Source: Pyxidicoccus caerfyrddinensis
GTDB lineage: Bacteria > Myxococcota > Myxococcia > Myxococcales > Myxococcaceae
Direction: 5' to 3'
DNA: 64,000 nt
NCBI RefSeq assembly: GCF_010894405.1
Contig: NZ_JAAIYA010000008.1
Location: forward strand, 310,001 to 374,000
The position numbers and the translations under genes are program-made. The notes under the pieces were generated by a model. That model did not search any database. It was not told where the DNA came from and saw only the letters and a list, made by a program, of their open reading frames with translations. Within the stretch, counting starts at the first letter, position 1, and every line of letters begins with the position of its first letter. Below, one piece after another: positions 47,731 through 56,780 of this stretch.

Positions 47731-48608
47731 GGCCACCTCCCGGACACGAGGGCCGACGTCCCATCCGTCCCCATGCTCACCGAGACATGCTCCGTGGGCG
47801 CGCCGAGGAGATACATCCCGGCCGCCACGCCCAGCCCGACCACTCCCGCGCCCACCAGGCCCACGCCCGCGGTCTGCAACGTGCGGCCGCGCGAGACGCT
47901 CCGGTCCACGTCCGCCGGCGTGGCCAGCGAGGCATCCGCGCTCCGCAGCTTCGACAATTCCGTCCGGGACAGCGCCCACGACACGCCACCGGCGGCGGCC
48001 AGCGCGCCACCGATGATGGCGGGCAGATGCGCCCTGGAGCGCAGCGAGGACTCCGTTCGCGTCTCGGGGCCGCGCGCGAGCGGCACCTCGGCACGCGCCA
48101 CCGGGGCCTCCAGGGTCGCGGGCACTACGGGGGACGGAGCTTCGACCCGTGGAGACTCCACCAACTCCTTGCGCGGAGCATCCGCCACGGCGGCGGGCGC
48201 GGGCGCCTCCGGCGCGCGCTCCCCCCTGGCCAGGCCGCGTTTGACGCCCACTCGCAGCGCCTCGAACTGGCGAGACATCTTGGGCGACACCTTCGCCGGA
48301 AGCCGCGCTTCGGGCTGGAGGAACAATGCGGCCTTGAAGGCCGCATTGGCCTGCTCCGTGCGGCTCAGCTCCGCCAGGAGGATGCCCTCCCAGAGCGACA
48401 GCGCCACGTCGTCCTCGAGTCCGCGACACAGGTGCCGGGCCGTGACGAGCTGCTCGAGTGCGCGCTCGAACTCCAGGTCCTCGTAGAGGCGCCCCACGGA
48501 CACGAGGTAGGGGCGCACCTCGGGCCCCGGTGCCGCGTGCGCCCCCAGGGGCACGAGGACGAGAAGGACCCCGCACAGGGCCCCTCCCAACACTTGACCT
48601 GAGTGCAT
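47727..48608 (-). CDS. Exported protein with TPR-like and transmembrane region
   Basis: The 293 residues begin with a signal peptide ending near AHA-APG. A TPR-like helical section (about 30-115) follows with ALEQLVTARHLCRGLEDD and ANAAFKAALFLQP. A Pro/Ala-rich linker (about 125-190) and one or two hydrophobic segments near 205-260 (IIGGALAAAGGVSWAL; AGVGLVGAGVVGLGVAAGMY) come next. The ATG at 48608 has GGGGGGAG upstream. The gene ends inside the start of the kelch lipoprotein gene. It probably assembles with, or senses the state of, that lipoprotein (inference). Confidence 0.78.
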   Translation of the reverse strand: MHSGQVLGGALCGVLLVLVPLGAHAAPGPEVRPYLVSVGRLYEDLEFERALEQLVTARHLCRGLEDDVALSLWEGILLAELSRTEQANAAFKAALFLQPEARLPAKVSPKMSRQFEALRVGVKRGLARGERAPEAPAPAAVADAPRKELVESPRVEAPSPVVPATLEAPVARAEVPLARGPETRTESSLRSRAHLPAIIGGALAAAGGVSWALSRTELSKLRSADASLATPADVDRSVSRGRTLQTAGVGLVGAGVVGLGVAAGMYLLGAPTEHVSVSMGTDGTSALVSGRWP

Positions 48609-48895
48609 GCGCTCCCCCCGGACTGCCTCACGCACCTAACACGCGGATCATCGACCCGGCAGATGCACCGAGGCGCCAGCACGGGTGAGGCGGACGACAC
48701 CTACCCGCGCCCGGAGGCACTCCATGACGCCCGACCGCAGCCGGCGCCCATGTCCGGTTTCAGACAATCTCCAGACCCTAACGGGCATTCGATGACAGAC
48801 CGGAATTGTAAGACGTCCGCGTGATTCGTGTTCCTCCGGGCCTGAGCCCGGAGGCGCGCATCACGGCCGTCCTCTTCTCGAAGTGGAGGCAGTCC

Positions 48896-50497
48896 ATGCC
48901 GATGTCGTCCTTCCTGTCCATGCGTCCCCTGCGTGGTGCGCTGCTGTCCCTGTCCCTCCTGGCGCTGGCGCCCGCCGCCGGAGCCGCCCCGAAGCCGCTG
49001 GAGCCCCGTGGCCTCGCTGAGAAGCACACCGGCCGCGAGCTGGCCGCGAACACGTACGTGGAGCGCATCGTGGTGAAGTTCCACGAGGGCAGCCGCGTGC
49101 GCCTGCGTGACAACCGCCTGGTGCCCATCGCCTCCGAGCGGGGCGAGGCGGAGCGCTCGCTGCTGGCCGGCCGCGGCCTGAGCGACGCGAGCCTGCGCGC
49201 CGATGCCGCCGCCGTGGAGTCCCTGCTGCAGCGCGCGCCGCGCCTCGGCGCCCCCGCGCGCCTCTTCGACGACGCCGAGCCCGTGCTGGAGGCGCGCAAG
49301 GCCGCTGGTGAGGCGCGCAGCGGGCAGCAGCTCGCTGACCTCAACCTCTACTTCGAGGTGCCGCTGCTGCCGGGCACCACCGCCGGAGGCGTGGCGGACC
49401 TGGTGAACGAGCTGAACCGCCTGGACGGCGTGGAGGTGGCCTACGCCGAGCCTCCGCCCGAGCCGGCCATGGTGAACTTCGGCATGGACGCGGCGCTGCG
49501 AGGCCTGCTGGCCGCGGCGGACGTCCCGCCCACCACGCCGCTGTACCAGTCCAGCCAGGGCTACCTGAGCGTGGCGCCCGGCGGCGTGGACGCCAGCTAC
49601 GCGTGGACGGTGGCGGGCGGCACGGGCACCAACGTGAAGGTGGTGGACATCGAGGGCGCGTGGCGCACCACGCACGAGGACATGCCCGCGATGTTCTACA
49701 CGGGCGGCACGCAGTACGCGGACCTCGCCTGGCGCAACCACGGCACGGCGGTGCTGGGTGTGATTGCCAGCGTGTCCAACGCGTACGGCACCACGGGCAT
49801 CGCGAACGCGGCGCGGGTGGGCATCGAGGGCATCGCCTCGCAGAGCACCGCGAGCGCCATCTCCAAGGCGGCCACGGCCGCGGGCCTGGGCGGCATCGTC
49901 CTCATCGAGCTGCACGCTGGCGGCCCGTCGGACGGCACGGCGTGCACGTGCAACACCAGCCAGTGCAACTACATCGCCATGGAGTACTGGACGGCGAACT
50001 ACGACGCCATCCGCACCGCGACGGCCAACGGCGTCATCGTGGTGGAGGCGGCGGGCAACGGCAGCGCCAACCTGGACGCGGCGGCATACGGCAATGCCTT
50101 CAACCGCAGCGTGCGCGAATCGGGCGCCATCATCGTGGGCGCCAGCACCGCCACCACGCGCGTGCCCATGTGCTGGACGAACTACGGCAGCCGCGTGGAC
50201 GTGCACGGCTGGGGTGAGAAGGTCTACTCGCTGGGCTACGGCGACAAGTTCGCCAGCGGCGAGGACCAGTACTACACGGCGGTCTTCAGCGGCACGTCGA
50301 GCGCCTCGCCCGTCATCGTCGGCGCCGCCGCCAGCGCGCAGGGCGTGGCCCTGGCCAACGGCCGCCGCCTGACGAGCATCCAGATGCGTGGCCTGCTCCG
50401 CAACAACGGCACCGCACAGGCGGCCAGCTCGCAGCAGATTGGTCCGCTGCCTGACTTGCGCAAGGCGCTGCCCAAGGTCATCTCCGGGCAGTACTGA
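48896..50497 (+). CDS. Subtilisin-like serine protease (S8), exported
   Basis: The 533 residues have a signal peptide (cleavage near AGA-APK) and an inhibitor-like propeptide (about 30-200). The peptidase domain has catalytic Asp251 in VDIEG, His282 in RNHGTA, the oxyanion Asn in AAGNGSAN and Ser468 in SGTSSASP. Internal Cys residues (TACTCNTSQC) may form disulfides. GGAGG lies six bases before ATG 48896. The VDIEGAW context is unusual for S8 proteases, which mostly have DTG or DSG. A hairpin follows at 50504. It is divergent from the TPR and kelch pair. Confidence 0.93.
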   Translation: MPMSSFLSMRPLRGALLSLSLLALAPAAGAAPKPLEPRGLAEKHTGRELAANTYVERIVVKFHEGSRVRLRDNRLVPIASERGEAERSLLAGRGLSDASLRADAAAVESLLQRAPRLGAPARLFDDAEPVLEARKAAGEARSGQQLADLNLYFEVPLLPGTTAGGVADLVNELNRLDGVEVAYAEPPPEPAMVNFGMDAALRGLLAAADVPPTTPLYQSSQGYLSVAPGGVDASYAWTVAGGTGTNVKVVDIEGAWRTTHEDMPAMFYTGGTQYADLAWRNHGTAVLGVIASVSNAYGTTGIANAARVGIEGIASQSTASAISKAATAAGLGGIVLIELHAGGPSDGTACTCNTSQCNYIAMEYWTANYDAIRTATANGVIVVEAAGNGSANLDAAAYGNAFNRSVRESGAIIVGASTATTRVPMCWTNYGSRVDVHGWGEKVYSLGYGDKFASGEDQYYTAVFSGTSSASPVIVGAAASAQGVALANGRRLTSIQMRGLLRNNGTAQAASSQQIGPLPDLRKALPKVISGQY

Positions 50498-50503
50498 GTA
50501 ACG

Positions 50504-50540
50504 GCCCGGGCCCGCGCGCTTCCTGGCGCGGGCCCCGGGC
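50504..50540. terminator. Hairpin between convergent protease and CoA-binding genes
   Basis: GCCCGGGCCCGCGC pairs with GCGCGGGCCCCGGGC over about 13 bp with one bulged base, around a short loop. It lies between two genes that converge, 7 bases past the protease stop. There is no T-run, so termination is inferred from strength and place. Confidence 0.55.
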
Positions 50541-50550
50541 ACGGCGCGGC

Positions 50551-50994
50551 TCAGCGCTTCCCGTACCGCCGGTGGTCCACCATCAGGCAGCGGTCCTGCA
50601 CCACCTGGATGCCCGCCTTCGCCAGCTTCTCCGCCGCGGCGTCGTTGCGGATGCCGGACTGGAACCACACGGCCTTGGGCTTCTTGGCGATGATGTCGTC
50701 CACGTGCGCGTCGATGTCCTGCGGCCGGCGGAAGACGTCCACCAGGTCCACGTCACCGGGCACGTCCGCGAGCCGCCGGAACACCGGCTTGCCCATGATG
50801 TGCGTCACGTCCGGGTAGTAGACGGGCACCGGCACCACGTCCACGCCGGCCCGCGCCAGGTAGTCCGGCACGTAGAAGGCCGGCTGCCCCGACTGCTGCT
50901 CCGTCTTGATGCCCAGCACCGCCACCCGCCGCGCGCCCTGCACCACGCGCTCCACGCCCGCTTCGTCCTCCACGAGGTTCTGTTCCCAGCTCAT
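50551..50994 (-). CDS. CoA-binding domain protein (YccU type)
   Basis: The 147 residues form a single CoA-binding Rossmann-like domain, with RRVAVLGIKTEQQSG at the nucleotide-binding start, the conserved YYPDVTHIMGKPVFRRLADVP and VDLVDVFRRPQDI, and the closing QDRCLMVDHRR. The ATG overlaps the stop of the preceding gene (ATGA). Family members are thought to bind CoA and are linked loosely to stress; no enzyme activity is known. Confidence 0.88.
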   Translation of the reverse strand: MSWEQNLVEDEAGVERVVQGARRVAVLGIKTEQQSGQPAFYVPDYLARAGVDVVPVPVYYPDVTHIMGKPVFRRLADVPGDVDLVDVFRRPQDIDAHVDDIIAKKPKAVWFQSGIRNDAAAEKLAKAGIQVVQDRCLMVDHRRYGKR

Positions 50995-52025
50995 CGCGCC
51001 TCCTCCTGAAGACCCTGTGCTTTCGACTCCGTGGTGATGGTCCACTGCTCTCCCGCCACCGTCGCCTTCACCGTCAGCTCCCGGCTCACCGGGACGAAGC
51101 GGCCCCGCGCCACCAGCTGCTCGCCCTCGCACGTCACGCCTGGAGTGAGCTGCGGCCGGCCCGCCGTCTCCAACGCGTCCGTCAGCTCGGTTGTCGCATC
51201 CGCCGGAAGCGCGTCCAGGCAGCGCAGGCTCAGCACCAGCGCGTCGCCGTAGTCCGTGTCCCGCGTGCCCTGCACCGTGCGCTCCAGCACGTACGCCACC
51301 TGCGTGTCGCCCAGGGGCAATACGTCCACCGCCCAGATGCGCTGCCCCTCCATGAGGTTGCGCCGGAACAGGCCCGAGTAGCGCGCCTCCCACTCGCGGC
51401 GCGTCCTCGCCTCGAGGACCTCGGGAGAAAAGAAGCGCTCCAGCGCCGCCGCATCCGTCCCCGCCGGCACCACCTGCCGCAGCGCCTCCAGCGCGGACTC
51501 GGGTGACACGAGCTTCACGAAGGTGCCGTCCGCCGCCAGCCGCACCCGCAGCGTGAAGCGCGTGAGTACGTCGTCCACCCAGGTGTCCACCTCGGTGCCG
51601 CCCGTGGAGCCCTGCGCGGCACCTTGCTGCGCGCTTGCGCCCGACGGCGCTTGCGAACCCTGCGCGGCGCCCTGCGGCACCGCGGAGCCCTGCGCAGTCC
51701 CCTGCGAGCCTCCGTCCACGGCGCTCGCCGCGCCACCGCGCACCAGCCGCGAGCGCGGCACCACCTGCGCCAGCAGCCACCCACCCTCCGCGGGCGTGAA
51801 GCGCGTCTCCGTGGTCAGCTCCGCCTCCTCGCGCACGGCCGCACCTGCGCGCTCCACCACGCGCACGGCGCGCACCGTCTCGGTGAGGACCCGGTCCACG
51901 GGAGGCTGGAAGTCGAGCCGCACCGGCGGCGGCCGCGCGGCCGTGGGGACCATCGGCGGCGGCGCCCTTCGACAGGCGGCGGTCAGGGACAGCACGAGAC
52001 AGCTCAGCAGGAGGCCTGGACGCAT
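50991..52025 (-). CDS. Lipoprotein of unknown function
   Basis: The 344 residues begin with a signal and lipobox LTAAC. A region of beta-strands follows, with a low-complexity insert rich in Gln, Ala, Ser and Gly near 105-145 (GTAQGSAVPQGAAQ). The C-terminal domain has two Cys residues. I do not recognise a family. ATG 52025 was chosen because the lipobox is then at the right distance; a longer form from about 52070 is possible. It is coupled to the CoA-binding gene. Confidence 0.75.
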   Translation of the reverse strand: MRPGLLLSCLVLSLTAACRRAPPPMVPTAARPPPVRLDFQPPVDRVLTETVRAVRVVERAGAAVREEAELTTETRFTPAEGGWLLAQVVPRSRLVRGGAASAVDGGSQGTAQGSAVPQGAAQGSQAPSGASAQQGAAQGSTGGTEVDTWVDDVLTRFTLRVRLAADGTFVKLVSPESALEALRQVVPAGTDAAALERFFSPEVLEARTRREWEARYSGLFRRNLMEGQRIWAVDVLPLGDTQVAYVLERTVQGTRDTDYGDALVLSLRCLDALPADATTELTDALETAGRPQLTPGVTCEGEQLVARGRFVPVSRELTVKATVAGEQWTITTESKAQGLQEEAR

Positions 52026-52092
52026 GCGCCCGCGCACGCTGGCAGAAAGCGCCAGCGCCCGCGAGCGCTTCCTCATCCGACGGACCGGTACT

Positions 52093-52410
52093 TCACGGGT
52101 GCCGCGTGTGGCCAGCGGGCGCGTTCTCCACCAGGTCTCGCCCGATGTTGCGCCGGTCCCTGTCCACACCATCGTCGTCCTTCAGCCAGGGCGCGCCGAA
52201 CCGCCTCGCAGCCTCCGCCAGGTCTCGCATCACGTGCTCGCGCGACGCGTACTCCGTCCGCGGCAGCGACTTGAGGACGTTGATGATGTCGACGGGAGCG
52301 CCACTGTCCTCCGCGGCCCGAACGATCTGCTCTCGCTCCGCGGGGTAGTCCACCGAGTCGAGGTGCGAGGTGATGGAAAGCCCGGGGTCTTCCGCGAGTC
52401 CGTATGCCAT
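52093..52410 (-). CDS. DUF2795 protein
   Basis: The 105 residues hold a DUF2795 domain, with DYPAEREQIVRAAEDSGAP, then DIINVLKSLPRTEYASREHVMRDLAEA. These small domains occur in many Actinobacteria and some Deltaproteobacteria and have no assigned role. ATG 52410 is preceded by AGGCAGAG. The 195-base gap to the next gene (52606) shows no clear element. Confidence 0.85.
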   Translation of the reverse strand: MAYGLAEDPGLSITSHLDSVDYPAEREQIVRAAEDSGAPVDIINVLKSLPRTEYASREHVMRDLAEAARRFGAPWLKDDDGVDRDRRNIGRDLVENAPAGHTRHP

Positions 52411-52605
52411 CGTGACTCTGCCTTTCTGCCCGGACACCAGGGCCCGGGCGCAGCGTGGGTAAGGAACAAAATGGGGATGCCCCCTGCGCGGGACCACCCG
52501 CACCGCATCCGTCCCACCCCCGCCCGGCCAGGGGGCCAGCCGCCTTTGCCCTTCCCGAGGTAGAGTGCGCCTCGCAGCCCCTGTTTCCGCCGGAGCCCCA
52601 CGCCC

Positions 52606-54207
52606 ATGCCCGCCGCACCCCTCCTGCTCGCCTGGCTTGCGCTCGCCAGCACGCCCGCCACCCCGCCAGCCACGCCCGCCCCCTCCGCCGCGCCCACCGC
52701 CGCCGCGGACATCTACGCGCTGGATGACGACGCCTTCGTCGCCCAGGCCCAGCGGGACCTCGCCCAGCTGGAGCGCTACGCCACGGGCCTGCGGGCCCTG
52801 CAGGAGTCGGTGAAGAAGTCGCGCGGCGTCTACCTCCAGAAGCAGAGCGAGCCGTACACGCCGGACCAGAAGCGCCTGCTGCTCACCACCTGGGCCGCCT
52901 TCTTCGACTACTTCGTCTCCACCGAGGTCATCCGCCAGCGCTACTGGGACTTCGTGAAGGTGCCCTCCCTCACGCAGCCGAAGAAGCACGCCTGGGGCTT
53001 CCTCCTCACGCACGGCGCGCTCACCACGGAGCTCGCGCACGGCCTCACCTACGCGGAGCTGACCGGCGGCCGGCAGCAGCTGGAAGTCCTGCTGGACGAG
53101 CCCGCCCCCGAGTACGGCCTGCCCCCGCGCGCCTTCGCCCGCTTCAAGGAGAAGGTCATCCACGTGGCCACCACCACGCAGCTCATCACCGGTGACGGCT
53201 ACAAGGAGCAGCTGCGCCCCCTGCTGTCCCGCGCCGGCGCGCTGGACGCCCCGCGCGTGCCCTGGGTGATGCAGGAGATGAAGGAGAACAGCAAGGTGGC
53301 GAAGGGCCTGCTCGTGAAGCGCGGCCCCACCCTCTTCGCCAAGGCGGCAACAGACCTCACCGTGGACGGCGCGCAGCGCGCCTTCTTCCCCGTGCAGCGC
53401 GCCGTGGCCGAGTGGATGGGCGACACGCGCGTGCACCGCATCGGCCAGCCGCTCATCGCCCGTGAGCAGGTGCTCGCGGTGCTCAAGCGCATGGAGCCCG
53501 GCGACATCATGGTGGCCCGGCAGAACTGGTTCCTCTCCAACGTCGGCCTGCCGGGCTTCTGGCCGCACGCGGAGCTCTTCGTCGGCACCCCGGACGAGCT
53601 CGCCGCCTACTTCGACAACGACTCGGACGTGAAGGCCTGGGCCGCCACCCTGCCCGGCAAGCCCGCCTCCTTCTCGCAGCACCTCGCCAAGGCCTTCCCC
53701 ACCAAGTGGGCCGAGTACACCGGCAAGGACACGCACGGCGACCCCATCCGCATCATCGAGTCCATCAGCGAGGGCGTGTCCTTCACCGGCCTGGAGCACG
53801 GCATGCGCGTGGACTACCTGGGCGTCATGCGCCCCCGCCTGTCCAAGCTGGACAAGGCCCGCGCCGTGCTGCGCGCCTTCACCTTCCAGGGCCGCCCCTA
53901 CGACTTCAACTTCGACTTCTTCTCCGACCAGACGCTCGTGTGCACCGAGCTGGTGTGGAAGTCCTACGCGCCCTCCACGGAGACGAAGGGCCTGAGCGTT
54001 CCCCTGGTGGACGTGGCCGGCCGCCGCACGCTGCCCGCCAACGAGCTGGTCCGCGTCTTCGACGCCGAGTACGGCCGCGAGGACCGCCAGTTCGACTTCG
54101 TGGCCTTCCTGGACGGCCGGGAGACCGAGGGCAACGCAAAGGAGGCGGACGCGTCCGCCTTCCGTTACAGCTACCGCCGGGCGAAGTGGGACATCGCACA
54201 GGAGTAG
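52606..54207 (+). CDS. Exported YiiX/YaeF-like permuted papain-fold hydrolase
   Basis: The 533 residues have a signal peptide and a Pro/Ala-rich linker (about 1-35). A helical domain (about 40-290) is followed by a C-terminal permuted NlpC/P60-like (C92) domain. Its motifs are GDIMVARQNWF, then FWPHAELFVG with the catalytic His, and TLVCTELVWKSY with the catalytic Cys. Family relatives cleave amide or thioester bonds in lipids or peptides; the substrate here is unknown. Codon use is normal for the window. Confidence 0.82.
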   Translation: MPAAPLLLAWLALASTPATPPATPAPSAAPTAAADIYALDDDAFVAQAQRDLAQLERYATGLRALQESVKKSRGVYLQKQSEPYTPDQKRLLLTTWAAFFDYFVSTEVIRQRYWDFVKVPSLTQPKKHAWGFLLTHGALTTELAHGLTYAELTGGRQQLEVLLDEPAPEYGLPPRAFARFKEKVIHVATTTQLITGDGYKEQLRPLLSRAGALDAPRVPWVMQEMKENSKVAKGLLVKRGPTLFAKAATDLTVDGAQRAFFPVQRAVAEWMGDTRVHRIGQPLIAREQVLAVLKRMEPGDIMVARQNWFLSNVGLPGFWPHAELFVGTPDELAAYFDNDSDVKAWAATLPGKPASFSQHLAKAFPTKWAEYTGKDTHGDPIRIIESISEGVSFTGLEHGMRVDYLGVMRPRLSKLDKARAVLRAFTFQGRPYDFNFDFFSDQTLVCTELVWKSYAPSTETKGLSVPLVDVAGRRTLPANELVRVFDAEYGREDRQFDFVAFLDGRETEGNAKEADASAFRYSYRRAKWDIAQE

Positions 54208-54215
54208 GCCCCCTC

Positions 54216-54491
54216 ATGACAGAGCAGTTGGCCCAGGAGATGCTGGAGCTTTCGTCCCAGCTCTTCGACCGGATGATTTCTCAACAACAGGCCAAGGTGC
54301 TGCGGCTCGCCCGCGAGGCCGTGCCCAACATCTCCCCCGAGGAGCTCCGCAATCCCCACGACTTCCCGGAACTCAAGCAACACCCTACATTCGAGTTCGA
54401 GGATGGAATCCTGTCCGGGCTGATTTCGGCCCAGGTGGCGCTGCGTGCGGAAATCAAGGGACGGCTGCCGCTTGCTCCGCCTGCAATCTGA
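54216..54491 (+). CDS. Small helical protein, unknown function
   Basis: The 91-residue protein is helical and acidic in the middle (MLELSSQLFDRMISQQQAKV, then REAVPNISPEELRNPHDFPEL). It has no signal peptide or Cys. AGGAG lies within about 15 bases upstream of ATG 54216, inside the end of the preceding gene. It may be translated together with the hydrolase gene. Confidence 0.7.
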   Translation: MTEQLAQEMLELSSQLFDRMISQQQAKVLRLAREAVPNISPEELRNPHDFPELKQHPTFEFEDGILSGLISAQVALRAEIKGRLPLAPPAI

Positions 54492-54545
54492 CGGTCGTCT
54501 GCCTGCCTTTGCCGTCCGGCCCGCCGTGGGTTACTGGTTCCCGTC

Positions 54546-55400
54546 GTGAGTATTCCCTCTGGATTCAGCCCGCCGCTGGCGCGGGAGCGGTTGGTGTCGG
54601 CGCTGGCCGCCGAGCCGCCGCGACTGGACCTGGCCGCGCTCGCCATCGCCACCCTGGACCACCCCACGCTGGACGCCCCCGGCTGCCTGCACATGCTGGA
54701 CGTGCTGGCGTGTCGGGTGCAGGTGGAAACGGAGCGGCTCAAGGAGAAGGGCGAGGCCCTGGCGCCGCTGCGCGCGCTGCGCCACGTGCTGGCCGACATC
54801 GAGGGCTTTCGCGGCAACGAGGACGACTACCACTCGCCGGAGAACAGCTTCCTGAACCAGGTGCTGGAGCGGAAGGTGGGGCTGCCGATAACGCTGTCCG
54901 TCGTCTACCTGGAGGTGGCGCGGCGCGCGGGCATCTCCCTGTATGGCGTGCCCTTCCCCGGCCACTTCCTGGTGGCGCACGACGCGGGGGACCACAAGCT
55001 CGTCATGGACCCGTTCCACCACGGGGACATCCTCACCGAGCACGGCTGTGAGGAATTGCTCAAGCGCGTGGCGCCGCAGCTCAAGTTCGACCGGGCCATG
55101 CTGGCGCCCGCTCCGGTGGAGCTGATTACGTACCGCATGCTGTCCAACCTGCGGCGCGTGTACCTGGGCCGCGAGGACTGTGAGCGCGGGCTGGCGGTGG
55201 TGGACCTGCTGCTGCTGCTGGCGCCGGACCACCCGGGTGAGCTGCGCACGCGCGCGGCGCTGCTGGCCAACCTGGGCGCCTACCGCGCGGCGCTCAAGGA
55301 CGTGGAGCGCTGCCTGGAGCTGTCCCCCGAAGCGCCGGACCGCGACAGGCTGGAGCTGACGGCCCGCGAGCTGCGTGAGCGCGCCTCGCTGCTCAACTGA
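54546..55400 (+). CDS. SirB1-type transglutaminase-like protein with TPR tail
   Basis: The 284 residues begin at GTG 54546. The SirB1 domain (about 30-180) shows ENSFLNQVLERKVGLPITLSV, VPFPGHFLVAHD and MDPFHHGDILT. The TPR-like C-terminus (about 190-280) has VELITYRMLSNLRRVYLG and RTRAALLANLGAYRAALKDVE. This family, linked to the protein SirB1, has a transglutaminase-like fold without an obvious nucleophilic Cys. It is widespread and its role is unsettled. Two short hairpins follow its stop. Confidence 0.85.
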   Translation: MSIPSGFSPPLARERLVSALAAEPPRLDLAALAIATLDHPTLDAPGCLHMLDVLACRVQVETERLKEKGEALAPLRALRHVLADIEGFRGNEDDYHSPENSFLNQVLERKVGLPITLSVVYLEVARRAGISLYGVPFPGHFLVAHDAGDHKLVMDPFHHGDILTEHGCEELLKRVAPQLKFDRAMLAPAPVELITYRMLSNLRRVYLGREDCERGLAVVDLLLLLAPDHPGELRTRAALLANLGAYRAALKDVERCLELSPEAPDRDRLELTARELRERASLLN

Positions 55401-55405
55401 AGGCG

Positions 55406-55451
55406 CCGGGCCCTGCGGGCCCGGACTGACACTCCGGGCCTTTGGGCCCGG
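55406..55451 (+). promoter_or_regulatory. Two tandem hairpins overlapping the Nudix ribosome-binding site
   Basis: CCGGGCCC (55406-55413) pairs with GGGCCCGG (55417-55424) around TGC, and CCGGGCC (55434-55440) pairs with GGCCCGG (55445-55451) around TTTG. The second stem ends within GGGAGG (55450-55455), the ribosome-binding site of the Nudix gene. It may act as terminator for the gene before and as translational control for the next. Confidence 0.45.
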
Positions 55452-55463
55452 GAGGAAATCCAC

Positions 55464-56027
55464 GTGTCCCAGACGGTGAAGCCCTGGCTGCGACTGCGCC
55501 GGGGGTTGGAGCTCGACTACCGCGTGCTGAAGGTGCGCGAGGACCGCTGGGCGGACCCGCGCACGGGCCACGAGGCGTCGCGCGTGCTCGTGGACTGCTC
55601 TGACTGGGTGAATGTCATCGCCGTCACGACGAATGACGAGCTCGTGCTGGTGCGGCAGTTCCGCTTCGGCATCCAGTCCGCCACGCTGGAGATTCCCGGC
55701 GGCATGGTGGAGCCGGGCGAGGACCCGGCGGTGGCGGCGGCGCGCGAGCTGGAGGAGGAGACGGGCTACGTGCCGGGCCGCGTGGTGCCGCTCGGCGCAG
55801 TGCACCCCAACCCCGCGCTCCAGGCCAACCAGTGCTTCAGCTACCTCGCGCTGGACTGCGTGAAGCATCACGCGGGACAGCAGGACGAGGGCGAGGACAT
55901 CGCCGTGGAGTTGCACCCGCGCGCGGACGTGCCCCGGCTCATCCTGGAGGGCCACATCACCCACTCGCTCGTGGTGGTGGCCTTCTTCCTGGAGCGGCTG
56001 CGCGCGGAGGCAGGTGGCGCGAAGTAG
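55464..56027 (+). CDS. Nudix hydrolase (ADP-ribose pyrophosphatase type)
   Basis: The 187 residues carry the Nudix box GGMVEPGEDPAVAAARELEEETGYV, split by position as GGMVEPGEDP and RELEEETGYV (about 84-105), and a conserved upstream LVRQFRFGIQ typical of ADP-ribose or sugar-nucleotide hydrolases. The start is GTG 55464, eight bases after GGAGG. The following 165 bases before 56193 show no clear element. Confidence 0.92.
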   Translation: MSQTVKPWLRLRRGLELDYRVLKVREDRWADPRTGHEASRVLVDCSDWVNVIAVTTNDELVLVRQFRFGIQSATLEIPGGMVEPGEDPAVAAARELEEETGYVPGRVVPLGAVHPNPALQANQCFSYLALDCVKHHAGQQDEGEDIAVELHPRADVPRLILEGHITHSLVVVAFFLERLRAEAGGAK

Positions 56028-56192
56028 ACCCACGCCTTCGTCGCGGAGGCTTGCGTCGCGGGATGAACACGGCGCGCGTGCAACGTCCGGGAGCCGTCGG
56101 ATGCGGGGCGCGGGCCCGCCGGAATGTGGGTGGCCCCCTCGTATCCTGTCCCTCCGGCACCACACCGGCCGGAGCACTCCAGGAGCCGCGCC

Positions 56193-56774
56193 ATGCATGC
56201 ATGGGGGGAGCAGGCCCGGGCCGAGCCCGCGCCGAGGCAGCGCGTCATCTTCGAGCACACTGTCGACTGGCTCCTCCAGCCGTCGGTGCGGCTGCGCCTG
56301 TCGCCCGCGGCGTACAACGCGCTGAGGGAGGCGGGGCTGGACGCGACGGAGCGGCTGAGGCCCGCGTACTCCTTCGACACGTGGAGGCGCAGCCTGGCCA
56401 TCATCGTCGCGGACCTCTACCCGGCCGTGCCCACGGGCGAGGCGTACCGGATGCTGGGACAGATGCTGGCGCGAAGCGTGGAGCGCACCGCGCTGGGGCG
56501 CGCCATGGTGAGCATGGGGCGGCTGTTGGGGCCGCTGCGCTCGATGCGGCGAATCAACGAGACGTTCCAGAGCGCGGACAACTACGTGGAGTCCCGCTTC
56601 ACCGAGCGGAGCGCCACGCACTGCGAGCTGTGGATCAACGAGGTGATGGACCAGCCGGGCTACTACCAGGGCATCCTCGAGGCCTGCCTGGATCTGGCGG
56701 GCGCCCGCGACGTGCGCGTGGGGGTGCTCTCCCGCGAGGGCGCCGGTGCCACGTTCGAGCTGTCGTGGCGGTAG
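56193..56774 (+). CDS. TIGR02265/DUF2378 family protein (Myxococcales-specific)
   Basis: The 193-residue protein is a member of the Myxococcales paralogous family TIGR02265 (DUF2378). The features used are FEHTVDWLL near the start, the run SFDTWRRSLAIIVADLYP, AYRMLGQMLARSVERTALG and the closing HCELWINEVMDQPGYYQGIL. The family is numerous in this order and unassigned in function. AGGAG lies seven bases upstream of ATG 56193. It converges with moaC. Confidence 0.82.
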   Translation: MHAWGEQARAEPAPRQRVIFEHTVDWLLQPSVRLRLSPAAYNALREAGLDATERLRPAYSFDTWRRSLAIIVADLYPAVPTGEAYRMLGQMLARSVERTALGRAMVSMGRLLGPLRSMRRINETFQSADNYVESRFTERSATHCELWINEVMDQPGYYQGILEACLDLAGARDVRVGVLSREGAGATFELSWR

Positions 56775-56780
56775 CCCCGC

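Noticed and set aside
45169..48576. A single long minus-strand frame joining the kelch protein to an upstream extension
   Set aside because: The extension overlaps the TPR-like gene in another frame and is Arg/Gly/Ala noise; the lipobox and ribosome-binding site mark the true start at 47730.
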